Shown here: positions 8,481 to 17,701 of the stretch, in pieces
Layout: every line of letters starts with the position of its first letter
How positions within the stretch are numbered: the stretch's first letter is position 1
DNA from: Rhizobium sp. Q54
Lineage (GTDB): Bacteria; Pseudomonadota; Alphaproteobacteria; UBA2966; CAIVPW01
DNA: 64,000 nt
Reading direction: 5' to 3'
NCBI GenBank assembly: GCA_945904955.1
Contig: CAMDPO010000007.1
Location: 22,016-86,015, forward strand
Notes under the pieces: model-generated
Seen by the model: only the letters and a program-made list of their open reading frames with translations
Databases searched by the model: none
Told to the model about the DNA's origin: nothing
Program-made: the position numbers and the translations under genes

Positions 8481-9035
8481 GTGGGCGCCCCGATCCTTGT
8501 CCTCTATGCGCATCCGCGCCCGGAACTATCGCGCGTCAACCAGGCGATGGCGGAGGCGGTACGCGACCTCCCCGAGGTCGTCGTGCGCGATCTCTACGGC
8601 CTCTATCCGGACTACGTCATCGACGTCGACGCCGAACAACAGGCGGTGCGGCAAGCGGACATCCTCGTTTGGCACCACCCCCTGCAGTGGTACAGCGGCC
8701 CGCCCATTCTGAAGGAGTGGATCGACGTCGTGCTGGCGCGCGGCTGGGCGTATGGCCACGGCGGCACTGCATTGCGGGGCAAGCTGGTGTTGTCGGCGGT
8801 CTCGACCGGCGGCAAGCCCGAGGCGTACCAGCGCGAGGGATTCCATGGCCACACCGTGCCGGACTTCCTGCGTCCCTATGAGCGCACCGCGACCCTGTGC
8901 GGCATGAAGTACCTCGAGCCGTTCGTCTTCTACGGCTCCTACGCGGCAACGGAGACCCAGGTGCACGAACACGCCGAGGCATACCGCGCCCACCTACAGT
9001 CCCTCGCCAAGCAGCGCGCGGCGGAGCACGGCTGA
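8481..9035 (+). CDS. NAD(P)H-dependent oxidoreductase, KefF-like ancillary protein
   Basis: ILVLYAHPRPELSRVNQAM...ADILVWHHPLQWYSGPPILKEWIDVVLARGWAYG; directly overlaps the downstream kefC-like gene. GTG start. Confidence 0.85.
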   Translation: MGAPILVLYAHPRPELSRVNQAMAEAVRDLPEVVVRDLYGLYPDYVIDVDAEQQAVRQADILVWHHPLQWYSGPPILKEWIDVVLARGWAYGHGGTALRGKLVLSAVSTGGKPEAYQREGFHGHTVPDFLRPYERTATLCGMKYLEPFVFYGSYAATETQVHEHAEAYRAHLQSLAKQRAAEHG

Positions 9036-10867
9036 TGGACGGCCACAACGTCCTTCTCAGCGCCTTCTTCTTCCTCGCTGCGGCGGTTGCGGTGGTGCCG
9101 TTCGCGCGGCGCGGCGGCCTTGGCTCGGTGCTGGGCTATCTGCTCGCGGGCGTGTTCATCGGACCGTACGCGTTGGGACTCGTCACCAACGCCGAGGACA
9201 TCCTGCATTTCTCCGAGTTCGGCGTCGTCATGATGCTGTTCCTCGTCGGCCTCGAGCTCGAGCCCGCCAAGCTGTGGCGGCTGCGCGTACCGATCCTGGG
9301 CATGGGTGGCGCTCAGGTCGTGGGAACCGCGCTCGTCTTGGCGCTCATCGCGATCCTGCTCGGCCAGACGTGGCAGACGGGCATCGCGATCGGCATGGCG
9401 TTGTCGCTGTCATCGACCGCCATTGCCCTCCAAATCCTCAACGAGCGCCACGTCCTCGGCACCACGGCCGGGCAGTCGGCGTTCTCGGTTCTGCTGTTCC
9501 AGGACATCGCCGTCATCCCCATCCTGGCGATCCTGCCGCTGCTGGCGACCGGCCTGCTCGACGGCAGCGCCGTGGCAGCGGCGAGCGACGACGGACCTGC
9601 GTGGCTGCGCGCCCTTACGGTCATCGGCGTGGTAGCGGGCATCGTGCTGGCGGGCAGGTACGCGCTGCGCCCGGTATTCCGCTTCATTGCCGGCAGCGGC
9701 ATCCGCGAGATTTTCACCGCCACGGCACTCCTGCTGGTGGTCGGCACGGCGTTGCTGATGCAGCTGATCGGGTTGTCACCGGCCCTGGGCACGTTCTTGG
9801 CCGGCGTCGTGCTCGCCAACTCCGAGTATCGCCTGGCGCTCGAGTCCGACATCGAGCCGTTCAAGGCGCTGCTGCTCGGGCTGTTCTTCATCTCGGTCGG
9901 CATGTCGATCAATTTCGGGGTGATCGGCGATCATCCCGTGCTGATCGGCGGCCTCGTGGTCGGCATGATCGCCGTGAAGCTGGGCGTGCTGTTGGTGCTG
10001 GCGCGCGCCTTCGGCTTGCCCGGCGAGCAGAACCTTCTGTTCTCGTTCGTGCTGGCCCAAGGCGGTGAGTTCGCCTTCGTGCTGTTCCAGTTCGCCGCAG
10101 CGGAAGGCGCGCTGACCAGCGAGGTCACGGAGATGCTGGTCGTCGTCGTGGCGCTGTCGATGGCAACGACGCCGCTCCTGATGATCCTGCTCGACCGGGT
10201 GTTGCGGCGCATGCGCTCACCGGCCAACCAACGCGAGCCCGACAAGATCGAGCTCGAGGGCCACCCGGTCATCGTCATCGGCTACGGCCGCTTCGGCCAG
10301 ATCGTCGGCCGATTCCTGTCGGCGAACGGCGTCGGCATGGTCATCCTCGACAACGATCCCGACCACGTCGAGGTGCTGCGCCAGTTCGGCGTGCGCGCGT
10401 TCTACGGCGACGCCACCCGCCTCGATCTTTTGGAGCGCGCCGGCGGCGAGACCGCCAAGCTGTTCGTGGTCGCCATCGACGACAAAGAGAAGACCGTGGC
10501 GACCGTGCAGGCCATCCGCGAGCGGTTCCCCCAGGCCAAGGTGTTCGCCCGGGCGCGCAACCGCGACCACGTCTACGACCTGTGGAGCGCCGGCGCCCAC
10601 TTCACGCACCGCGAAACCTTCGATGCCGCCCTGACGATGGGCCGCGAAGCCCTGGTGGCGCTGGGCGAGCATCCCTTTGCGGCGCGGCGGCGGGCGCGCA
10701 TGTTCTCCGAGCACGACGAGAAGATGCTGGCGGACGGCTACGCCGTGCGCGACAGCGACGAGTCGTTGGTCAAGCTGTCGCGGCAGGCGCGCGAGCAACT
10801 CGAGCGCCTCGTCGCCGTCGACAAGGGCGTGACGCCCGCCGAGAAGGATCACGGCTGGGGCGACTGA
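9035..10867 (+). CDS. Monovalent cation:proton antiporter-2 (KefB/KefC-type) with TrkA-N domain
   Basis: Multi-TM Na+/H+ exchanger-like region plus C-terminal VIVIGYGRFGQIVGRFLSANGVGMVILDNDPDHVE Rossmann domain. Confidence 0.9.
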   Translation: MDGHNVLLSAFFFLAAAVAVVPFARRGGLGSVLGYLLAGVFIGPYALGLVTNAEDILHFSEFGVVMMLFLVGLELEPAKLWRLRVPILGMGGAQVVGTALVLALIAILLGQTWQTGIAIGMALSLSSTAIALQILNERHVLGTTAGQSAFSVLLFQDIAVIPILAILPLLATGLLDGSAVAAASDDGPAWLRALTVIGVVAGIVLAGRYALRPVFRFIAGSGIREIFTATALLLVVGTALLMQLIGLSPALGTFLAGVVLANSEYRLALESDIEPFKALLLGLFFISVGMSINFGVIGDHPVLIGGLVVGMIAVKLGVLLVLARAFGLPGEQNLLFSFVLAQGGEFAFVLFQFAAAEGALTSEVTEMLVVVVALSMATTPLLMILLDRVLRRMRSPANQREPDKIELEGHPVIVIGYGRFGQIVGRFLSANGVGMVILDNDPDHVEVLRQFGVRAFYGDATRLDLLERAGGETAKLFVVAIDDKEKTVATVQAIRERFPQAKVFARARNRDHVYDLWSAGAHFTHRETFDAALTMGREALVALGEHPFAARRRARMFSEHDEKMLADGYAVRDSDESLVKLSRQAREQLERLVAVDKGVTPAEKDHGWGD

Positions 10868-10885
10868 CGCCGCCCGAGCCAGGTC

Positions 10886-11413
10886 TTAGTGCAAGCGGTC
10901 GGGAACGATCTCGACCGGCGCGCCCTCGGTGTGCACGGCGAAGTCGAGGTCCCACTCGGCCTTGGTGACGATCTGGCCGAGGATGTGGGTGAACGAGTGC
11001 AGCAGTTCGTCGGTCAAGGCGATGGTGATCTCCTTGCCGGTGAGCGGCGAGATGTGCAGCACCTTCATGCCCTGGGCGTTCGTCGACAGGCGCAGGCGCG
11101 CGGCAACGATGGGCTGCTCGCCGAGCGGCCGGTCGGTGATCTTGGGCGCCTCGTATTCCTTGGAGAAGTCGGTCTTGGAGAGCGCCGACTCACGCCGGAA
11201 CGCGGCGACCGACTTGCGCGCAGCGGGGCTCGAGTGGCGCACCACGTCGGGGTGCGTCTCGATCGACTGCTGCAGCTGACGCCACAGCAGCTTCACGTAC
11301 CGCCGCGTGAACCAGATCAAGTACTCGGCGTGGTCCGTCGTGCTGACGCGAAACAGCACGCGGTCTTCCTCCGCGCTGTACTCGAAGCGGAACTGATAGA
11401 GACTCGCGACCAT
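10886..11413 (-). CDS. Conserved hypothetical protein (175 aa)
   Basis: Intact ORF with coherent hydrophilic sequence; no family recognised. Confidence 0.6.
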   Translation of the reverse strand: MVASLYQFRFEYSAEEDRVLFRVSTTDHAEYLIWFTRRYVKLLWRQLQQSIETHPDVVRHSSPAARKSVAAFRRESALSKTDFSKEYEAPKITDRPLGEQPIVAARLRLSTNAQGMKVLHISPLTGKEITIALTDELLHSFTHILGQIVTKAEWDLDFAVHTEGAPVEIVPDRLH

Positions 11414-11417
11414 GTGC

Positions 11418-11441
11418 CCCCGGCCTCCCCCGAGGCCGGGG
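11418..11441 (-). promoter_or_regulatory. Hairpin immediately before the start codon of the 175-aa gene
   Basis: Minus strand CCCCGGCCTC-GGGG-GAGGCCGGGG then GCAC-ATG; the purine-rich SD-like tract lies inside the hairpin. Confidence 0.45.
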
Positions 11442-11533
11442 CAACGCTACCGCGACCGTGAATTTCGTCAAGACCCTCAGGCCCTTAACCATCATGGGCG
11501 GGCGGAATCCTTGGATTCCGCGCACCTCCGCGG

Positions 11534-12322
11534 CTAGGGGCGGATCAGGCCGTATTCGATAAACTTTTCGCGATAGACCGCCTCGTCGGGGTCCAGCTCG
11601 AACGCCAGGGCGAAGTCGTCGCGCGCCTCGGCCTCGATACCGAGCGCTTCCCATGCGAGGCCGCGATTGAATACCGCGACGACCCCGTCTGCCGGGGTGA
11701 GCGCCATGTCCATGGCGGTGGTGAAGTCCTCGATCGCTTCTTCGTAGAACTTGAGGCGCAGATACGCCTGGGCGCGGTTCGCGAAGTACGGTCCGTTGTT
11801 GGGGCTGAGGCGGATCGCCGTGGTGTGGTCGGCGAGGGCCTGATCGTGCAAGCCGTTCAGGCTGCGCAGCGCGCCGCGATTGTTGAACGCCTCGGCAAAG
11901 GTCGGATCGAGGGTGACGGCGCGCGTGTAGTCCTCCAGCGCGAGATCGGGACGCTCCATGCGCAGGTGGGCGAGGGCGCGGTTGTTGTGCACGCGCGCGG
12001 CGAATTGCGGCGGCAGTCCGATGGCGAGCGCCTGGGCATAGTCCTCGATGGCGCCTGTGTAGTCCGCCTGCCGCCGGCGCGCGTCGCCGCGGTACGACAG
12101 CACTCCCGCCTGGTCCCCGCGGGCGAGCGTGCCGGCATCGAGAGCGCGCGTCGCGTAGAACTGCGCCAGCTGCCAGTTGCCGGCGCGCAGGGAGTCGAAC
12201 GCGCGCAAGGCGTCTTGCATCGCCGTCTCGGGCGCGAGCTGTGCCGAGGCGGGCGCGGCGGGCGCGGCGACGCCCAAGGCAAGACACGCGACAAGGAGAA
12301 GAAGGAGCCTGCGCATGCGCAC
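11534..12322 (-). CDS. Tetratricopeptide repeat protein (secreted)
   Basis: Signal peptide plus successive TPR units (ALEDYTRAVTLDPTFAEAFNNRGALRSLNGLHDQALADHTTAIRLSPN...). Confidence 0.85.
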   Translation of the reverse strand: MRMRRLLLLLVACLALGVAAPAAPASAQLAPETAMQDALRAFDSLRAGNWQLAQFYATRALDAGTLARGDQAGVLSYRGDARRRQADYTGAIEDYAQALAIGLPPQFAARVHNNRALAHLRMERPDLALEDYTRAVTLDPTFAEAFNNRGALRSLNGLHDQALADHTTAIRLSPNNGPYFANRAQAYLRLKFYEEAIEDFTTAMDMALTPADGVVAVFNRGLAWEALGIEAEARDDFALAFELDPDEAVYREKFIEYGLIRP

Positions 12323-12328
12323 AGCTTA

Positions 12329-13312
12329 TCACGCCGGCGCGGGCCCCTTCGGCTTGCGGCGTGCGCGCAACCAGAGCAGCGGCGTCGCCAACAGGCCATG
12401 GGGCGCTAGCGCGACGGAGAGCATGAACAAGAGCCCGAGCGCGAGAATCCACCACTCGCCGAGTGCCTCGGACAGGTAGGACTCGGCGACACGCAACAGG
12501 ATTGCGGCGAGGAACGCCGCGAGCAAGACCGAGCGGCCGCCGAGGGCGACCCAGATCAGCACCTCGGCCGACAGCGCAAAGCCGATCAGGCTGGGCGAGG
12601 CGAACGCGTCGGTGGCGACGAACAACGCACCGGCAAGTCCAGCCACCGCACCGCCGATGACGAATGCGGCGATGCGCAGCACGACTACCGAGTAGCCGAG
12701 GTAGGTCAGGCGTTGCGGATTGGTGCGCAGCGCCGTCAGCAAGACGCCGAAGCGCGAAGCGAGCAGCATCGCCAAGCCGGCGTACAACACCGCCGCGATG
12801 GCGAGCAGGACATAGTAGGTGGGGCGCGGGTCCCACGGATTGTCGCCGACGGGAAGCGGCGGCACGCCGGACAGCCCGTTGTCGGCGCCGAGGGTGTACC
12901 AGCCGCGCACGAGCTGCTCGAGGATGACGGCGAGCGCCAGGGTGACGATCGCAAGGTAGGCGCCGCTGATGCCTCCACCCCAGAACAGGAACACGCCGAC
13001 GAGCAACGCGAACAGCGTTGCCGCGAGCACGGCGAGGCCGAGTGCCGCCCACGCATCGGCGAGCACCGGAATGTCGACGACGCCCAGGGTGAGCAACGCC
13101 ATCGCATAGCCGCCGACGCCGAAGAACATCGCCTGGCCAAAGCAAAGGATGCCGGCGCGGCCCCACACCAGGGCGAGGGAGGCGGCGAACAGGCCGAACA
13201 GCAGGTAGCGGGCCATCTGGCCGGTCCAGTAGTCGCCGAGCACGCTGGGCACCGCGGCCAGAGCGGCGAACACAAGGAGAGCCAGCCACGGCGGCGCGTC
13301 CCAGCGGCTCAT
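12329..13312 (-). CDS. Branched-chain amino acid/urea-type ABC transporter permease (LivM/UrtC-like)
   Basis: Multi-TM; SLALVWGRAGILCFGQAMFFGVGGYAMAL; operon context. Confidence 0.88.
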   Translation of the reverse strand: MSRWDAPPWLALLVFAALAAVPSVLGDYWTGQMARYLLFGLFAASLALVWGRAGILCFGQAMFFGVGGYAMALLTLGVVDIPVLADAWAALGLAVLAATLFALLVGVFLFWGGGISGAYLAIVTLALAVILEQLVRGWYTLGADNGLSGVPPLPVGDNPWDPRPTYYVLLAIAAVLYAGLAMLLASRFGVLLTALRTNPQRLTYLGYSVVVLRIAAFVIGGAVAGLAGALFVATDAFASPSLIGFALSAEVLIWVALGGRSVLLAAFLAAILLRVAESYLSEALGEWWILALGLLFMLSVALAPHGLLATPLLWLRARRKPKGPAPA

Positions 13313-14169
13313 GGAGCCCGCACTAGGCCGGTCGGGCGCACGCGGATGGCGAGCACGGCGACGACGAAGACGACGATCTGCGCCGCGAGCGGCGACAGCC
13401 AATGCCCGAGCAGGCTGTCGGCACCGCCGACGATGCCGGTGCCGACGAGCACGCCCGCGAACGACGCGCTGCCGCCGACCAGGATCGACAGGAACGCCGG
13501 CACCAGGAAACCGAGGCCCATGTAGGGATCGACGCTGATGAGCGGCGCGATGAGGGCGCCGGCGAGTCCCGCAAGGGCTGCGCCGAGAACGAACGTGCGC
13601 CGCCACACCCGGCGTACGTCGATGCCGAGCGCGGCCGCCATGTCGGGACGCGCCATCGCCGCACGCGCCGTCAGGCCGAAGCGCGTGCGCGCAAAGAGCA
13701 GCAGCGTCGCGATCAGAACGGTCGCGGCGAGCGCCATGAGGTACAGGCGATAGGCGGGATAGCTGATGGCGCCGAGCACGACGTCGGCGTCGGTCGGCGC
13801 ATCGAGGTTGCGCGACTGGGGTCCGAAGGCGAGGACCACGCCTTGGCGCAGGGCGATCGCAAGGCCCCACGTGGCGAGGATGGTATCGAGCGGTCGCGCC
13901 GCGAGACGCTCGATCAGGACGGCCGAGATCAACCAGCCGACCGCACCGACGGCCAGCGCGGCAAGTGCTGCGGCGAGCCAGAACGGCACGCCCCACCCGA
14001 CGGCAAGCGCGACGGCGTAGGCGCCGAGCATGAACAACTCGCCGTGCGCCAAGTTGATGACGCCGAGCAAGCCGAAGATGACGACGAGTCCGAGCGAGAC
14101 GAGCGCGAGCACCAACACGAACGACAGCGCGTCGAGCAGCAGGGGCGCCCAGGCGATCATTGCGTCCAT
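13309..14169 (-). CDS. Branched-chain amino acid/urea-type ABC transporter permease (LivH/UrtB-like)
   Basis: LVVIFGLLGVINLAHGELFMLGAYAVAL. Confidence 0.9.
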   Translation of the reverse strand: MDAMIAWAPLLLDALSFVLVLALVSLGLVVIFGLLGVINLAHGELFMLGAYAVALAVGWGVPFWLAAALAALAVGAVGWLISAVLIERLAARPLDTILATWGLAIALRQGVVLAFGPQSRNLDAPTDADVVLGAISYPAYRLYLMALAATVLIATLLLFARTRFGLTARAAMARPDMAAALGIDVRRVWRRTFVLGAALAGLAGALIAPLISVDPYMGLGFLVPAFLSILVGGSASFAGVLVGTGIVGGADSLLGHWLSPLAAQIVVFVVAVLAIRVRPTGLVRAP

Positions 14170-14175
14170 GGGCGC

Positions 14176-14868
14176 CTACAGACCGAGATGGCGGTGGATC
14201 ACCGGCGACTCCGGCGAGAGGTCCCGCGCCGCGGCACCGCCGGCAATACGGCCATCGACGAGGAATGCGGCGATGGTGGCGATGCGGCGGACCAGCGCAA
14301 GATTCTGCTCGACCAGGAACACCGTGAGGTGCCGGTCGGCGACGATGCGCAGGAGCAGCGAGCCCATCTCCTCGACCAGCGACGGCTGCAGGCCTTCCGA
14401 TGGCTCATCGAGAATGAGCAGGCGGGGTTCCGAGACGAGCGCACGGGCAATGGCGAGCGCCTGCTGCTCGCCGCCGGACAAGGTACCGGCCGTGCGGCGG
14501 CGCAACTCCGCGAGCGTCGGGAACCAGCGATAGACGTGGGCCGGCACGCGGCCGCCGCGCGCCGCAACGCCGAGCTCGAGGTTCTCCTCGACCGTGAATC
14601 GCTCGAAGATGCCGCGCCCCTGCGGCACGTACGCGACGCCGGCGGCGGCGATGCGATGCGGCGGGCGCCCGCCGATCTCGAGCTCATCGAGGCGGATCGA
14701 TCCGGCGCTGGGGGCGAGCAACCCCATGAGGGCGCGGCACAGCGTCGTCTTGCCCATGCCGTTGCGCCCCATGAGTGCGGTGACCGTGCCGCGCGGCACG
14801 ATCATGGAGACGCCCTGCAGCACCGTGCCGTGGCCATAGCCGACGTGGAGATCGCTGATCGTCAGCAT
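14176..14868 (-). CDS. ABC transporter ATP-binding protein (LivF/UrtE-like)
   Basis: Walker A GRNGMGKTT, VPQGRGIFERFTVEENL, LSGGEQQALAIARAL, LLILDEPSEGL. Confidence 0.9.
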   Translation of the reverse strand: MLTISDLHVGYGHGTVLQGVSMIVPRGTVTALMGRNGMGKTTLCRALMGLLAPSAGSIRLDELEIGGRPPHRIAAAGVAYVPQGRGIFERFTVEENLELGVAARGGRVPAHVYRWFPTLAELRRRTAGTLSGGEQQALAIARALVSEPRLLILDEPSEGLQPSLVEEMGSLLLRIVADRHLTVFLVEQNLALVRRIATIAAFLVDGRIAGGAAARDLSPESPVIHRHLGL

Positions 14869-14872
14869 CGCG

Positions 14873-15574
14873 CTAGGCCGCGTTGCCGAAGTACAGCGCC
14901 CGCACTTCCGCGTCGGCGCGCACGTCGACGAACGAGCCGGTGCGCAGGATCTTGCCCTTGGCCATGACGGTAACGGCGCAATCCAGGCGCTCGAGGAAGC
15001 CGATGTCGTGCTCGATGACCAGGACGGTAACGTCCCCCGTTGCGGCGATGTCGCGGATGAGATCGACGGTCGCGGCCGTTTCCGGCGACGTCATGCCGGC
15101 GGTCGGCTCGTCGAGCAGCAAGAGCTTCGGATCGGCGGCCAGCACCATACCGATCTCGACCCATTGGCGCTCGCCGTGGGAGAGCACGCCGGCCGGCACG
15201 TCGCGCCGCTCAGACAAGTGCAGGCGCGTCAACAACGCGTCGATCGGCAACGCGGCGCGCGGGCCCTGCGCGACGCGCAGGTTGTCGGCGACGCTGAGCT
15301 CGTCGAACACCGAGGTAACCTGAAACTTGCGGCCGACACCGAGGCGCGCGATGCGGTGCGCGGGCAGTCCGGCAATGTCGCGCTCATTGATGCGGATGCG
15401 TCCGCTGGTCGGACGCAACGCGCCAGTGATGAGATTGAACAACGTCGATTTGCCGCACCCGTTCGGCCCGATCAGCGCACGCAGCTCGCCGCGCTCGAGG
15501 CAAAGGTCGATGCCGTCGACAGCGTGCACGCCGCCGAAATGACGATGCAGACTATCCAGCTCTAGGAGGGCCAT
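14873..15574 (-). CDS. ABC transporter ATP-binding protein (LivG/UrtD-like)
   Basis: GPNGCGKSTLFNLITG, GRKFQVTSVFDELSVADNL, LSHGERQWVEIGMVLAADPKLLLLDEPTAGMT. Confidence 0.9.
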   Translation of the reverse strand: MALLELDSLHRHFGGVHAVDGIDLCLERGELRALIGPNGCGKSTLFNLITGALRPTSGRIRINERDIAGLPAHRIARLGVGRKFQVTSVFDELSVADNLRVAQGPRAALPIDALLTRLHLSERRDVPAGVLSHGERQWVEIGMVLAADPKLLLLDEPTAGMTSPETAATVDLIRDIAATGDVTVLVIEHDIGFLERLDCAVTVMAKGKILRTGSFVDVRADAEVRALYFGNAA

Positions 15575-15627
15575 GGCCTGGACCCGAGGGTTCGGTAGGC
15601 TATATTCCGCGCCGTCGCGGGCGCGCC

Positions 15628-15674
15628 GCGCGCTTTCCGCTGAAGTGTGTAGCGGTTCAGCGCAGAAAGCGCGC
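15628..15674 (+). promoter_or_regulatory. Long inverted repeat in the divergent intergenic region upstream of the substrate-binding protein
   Basis: GCGCGCTTTC.CGCTGAA ... TTCAGCG.CA.GAAAGCGCGC (17 paired positions, 2-nt bulge). Confidence 0.55.
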
Positions 15675-15740
15675 CCTGTACCAACGAAGCATGGGGCGAG
15701 AGCTTAGCTCCGGTCCTTCTCGAAAAGACGAGGAAAAACA

Positions 15741-16943
15741 GTGATATCAACCTCCGCTCGGAAGTTGGCTGGCCGTAGAACCTTTTTGGCCGGTGCTGGC
15801 GCCGCGACGTTCGCGGGCGCCTTCGGTTTTCCCGCCATCGCCCAGGCGCGGCCCATTCCGGTCGGGGCTGTGCTGCCCTTCTCCGGCGGCCTCGAGCTGT
15901 TCGGCGAGCAGGCGCGCATCGGCCTCGATCTGGCGCGCGCTGAGATCAACGCGCGCGGCGGCATCCTGGGCCGGCCGGTCGAGATGCTCTATCGCGACAG
16001 CCGCACCGATCCGAAGACGGCGGCCGAGCGCGCGCGCGAGCTGATCCAGCGCGACGACGCGATCGCCATCGCCGGCGAAATCCTGTCGTCGTCGCGTGAG
16101 GCGATGGCGCCGATCATGGACGGCCTCAAGACGCCGCTGCTGTACGCCACCAACTATGAGGGCGCCAACGACCAGGGCGGCGGCTGTGGCCGCTACCTGT
16201 TCTTCTTCAACACGGTGCCGAACCAGGATACCGCGCCGCTCATCCCGTGGCTCAACGCTCAGGGCAAGGGCAACCGCTACTACATGTTCGGCCAGAACTA
16301 CGTGTGGCCGCGCAATATGTTCAAGGCGGCCAAGCCGATGATTACCCAGGTCGGCGGCTCGGTCGTCGCCGAGGAGTATACCGCCGGCGACGAGAAGGAT
16401 TTCGTTCCGGTGATCCGCAAGATCGCCGATTCGGGCGCGCAGATCCTGTTGTTCGCGCTGCCGGGCGCGCCGGGCATCACCTTCATCAAGCAGGCAGAAG
16501 AGTTCGGCTTGCTACGCCGCGTCACCATCGCGTTCTTGGGATTCAGCGAGACGTACCTGGGCGCGTTCGGCGAAGGCAAAGGCGAGAACATGGTGGCGGG
16601 TGTGCCGTTCGTCGCCAGCGATCCGGACGCCGGCGTGCGCGACTTCGTTGCGCGCGTGCGCGCCATGCACGGCGCCAGCACCGGCGTCTCGCACTATGTG
16701 TTCGCCCACTACAACGCGCTGATGGCGCTCAAGGGCGGCATCGAGCGTTCCGGCGAGGTCAGCCGCGAAGGCGCGGTCAACGGCATGACGGGCCTGACTC
16801 TCGCCACCGCGACCGGCAACATGACGATCACGCCCGACCATCACCTGGCGATGCAGATGTACATCGCCCGCACCGAGGCCGGTCAGCTGCGCGTGGTCGA
16901 CAAGCTCGGCGTCATCGCGCCCCAATCGGGCTGCCGCGTCTAG
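15741..16943 (+). CDS. Urea/short-chain-amide-type ABC transporter substrate-binding protein
   Basis: Tat/Sec-like N-terminus RRTFLAGAGAATFAGAF; periplasmic binding fold type I IPVGAVLPFSGGLELFGEQARIGLDLARAEINARGGILGRPVEM; ATNYEGANDQGGGC...TVPNQDTAPLIPWL. Confidence 0.85.
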   Translation: MISTSARKLAGRRTFLAGAGAATFAGAFGFPAIAQARPIPVGAVLPFSGGLELFGEQARIGLDLARAEINARGGILGRPVEMLYRDSRTDPKTAAERARELIQRDDAIAIAGEILSSSREAMAPIMDGLKTPLLYATNYEGANDQGGGCGRYLFFFNTVPNQDTAPLIPWLNAQGKGNRYYMFGQNYVWPRNMFKAAKPMITQVGGSVVAEEYTAGDEKDFVPVIRKIADSGAQILLFALPGAPGITFIKQAEEFGLLRRVTIAFLGFSETYLGAFGEGKGENMVAGVPFVASDPDAGVRDFVARVRAMHGASTGVSHYVFAHYNALMALKGGIERSGEVSREGAVNGMTGLTLATATGNMTITPDHHLAMQMYIARTEAGQLRVVDKLGVIAPQSGCRV

Positions 16944-17052
16944 CTCGGATTCCCCTGGATTTCCGCGGCGTTAGGGGCGGCATCGGCCGCCCCTTGCGTC
17001 CGTGCGCCGATGCCTGTTTGATCGCCCGGCTGGGGTAGGAGCAACAGGTATC

Positions 17053-17658
17053 ATGAAGTCGTCCGACGGGTTCTTTTACGAAGGCGAAGTGTTCTATCCG
17101 TTCCAGGACATGCTGTTCAACGCGTTGCTCAGCTTCACGTTCATGTTCCTGGTCGCCTTCATGCTGATCAACCCGGTCGATCAGGACGCCAAGGTCGATC
17201 CGAAGGCCGAGTTCCTGATCACCATCAATTGGCCCGACAACCACCCCGACGACATGGACCTGTACGTACAGGATCCGCAGGGCGGCATGGTTTGGTACAA
17301 GGGCCGCGAAGCCGGCCTGATGCACCTCGATCGCGATGACCGCGGCAACTTCCGCGACGTCATCACCGTCGACGGCGTGCGCATCCAGAATCCGCTGAAC
17401 CAAGAAACCGTGTCGATGCGCGGCTACATGCAGGGCGAGTACACGGTGAACATTCACCAGTACCTGGCGCAGAACGCAGTCGACAAAGTGCCGGTGTCGG
17501 TGAAGGTCGAGAAGCTCAATCCGGTGGTGACGCTGGTCTACTACGCGACCATCGAGATGCACGACCAGATGGAGCAGACGGTCACGCGCTTCACCCTCGA
17601 CAACAACGGCGCCGTAACCGACATGAAGTTCGACCCGAAGCCCCTGGCGCGCCGCTAG
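17053..17658 (+). CDS. ExbD/MotB-like single-TM protein with DUF2135-like periplasmic beta domain (paralog of 38350..38967)
   Basis: N-terminus MKSSDGFFYEGEVFYPFQDMLFNALLSFTFMFLVAFMLINP is near-identical to the 38.9-kb protein; PDDMDLYVQDPQGGMVWYKGREAGLMHLDRDDRGNFRD. Confidence 0.7.
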   Translation: MKSSDGFFYEGEVFYPFQDMLFNALLSFTFMFLVAFMLINPVDQDAKVDPKAEFLITINWPDNHPDDMDLYVQDPQGGMVWYKGREAGLMHLDRDDRGNFRDVITVDGVRIQNPLNQETVSMRGYMQGEYTVNIHQYLAQNAVDKVPVSVKVEKLNPVVTLVYYATIEMHDQMEQTVTRFTLDNNGAVTDMKFDPKPLARR

Positions 17659-17701
17659 CGCGCCAGCAGCGCAAGTCGGGCGCGCCACCGACCGTGCGTC
17701 G

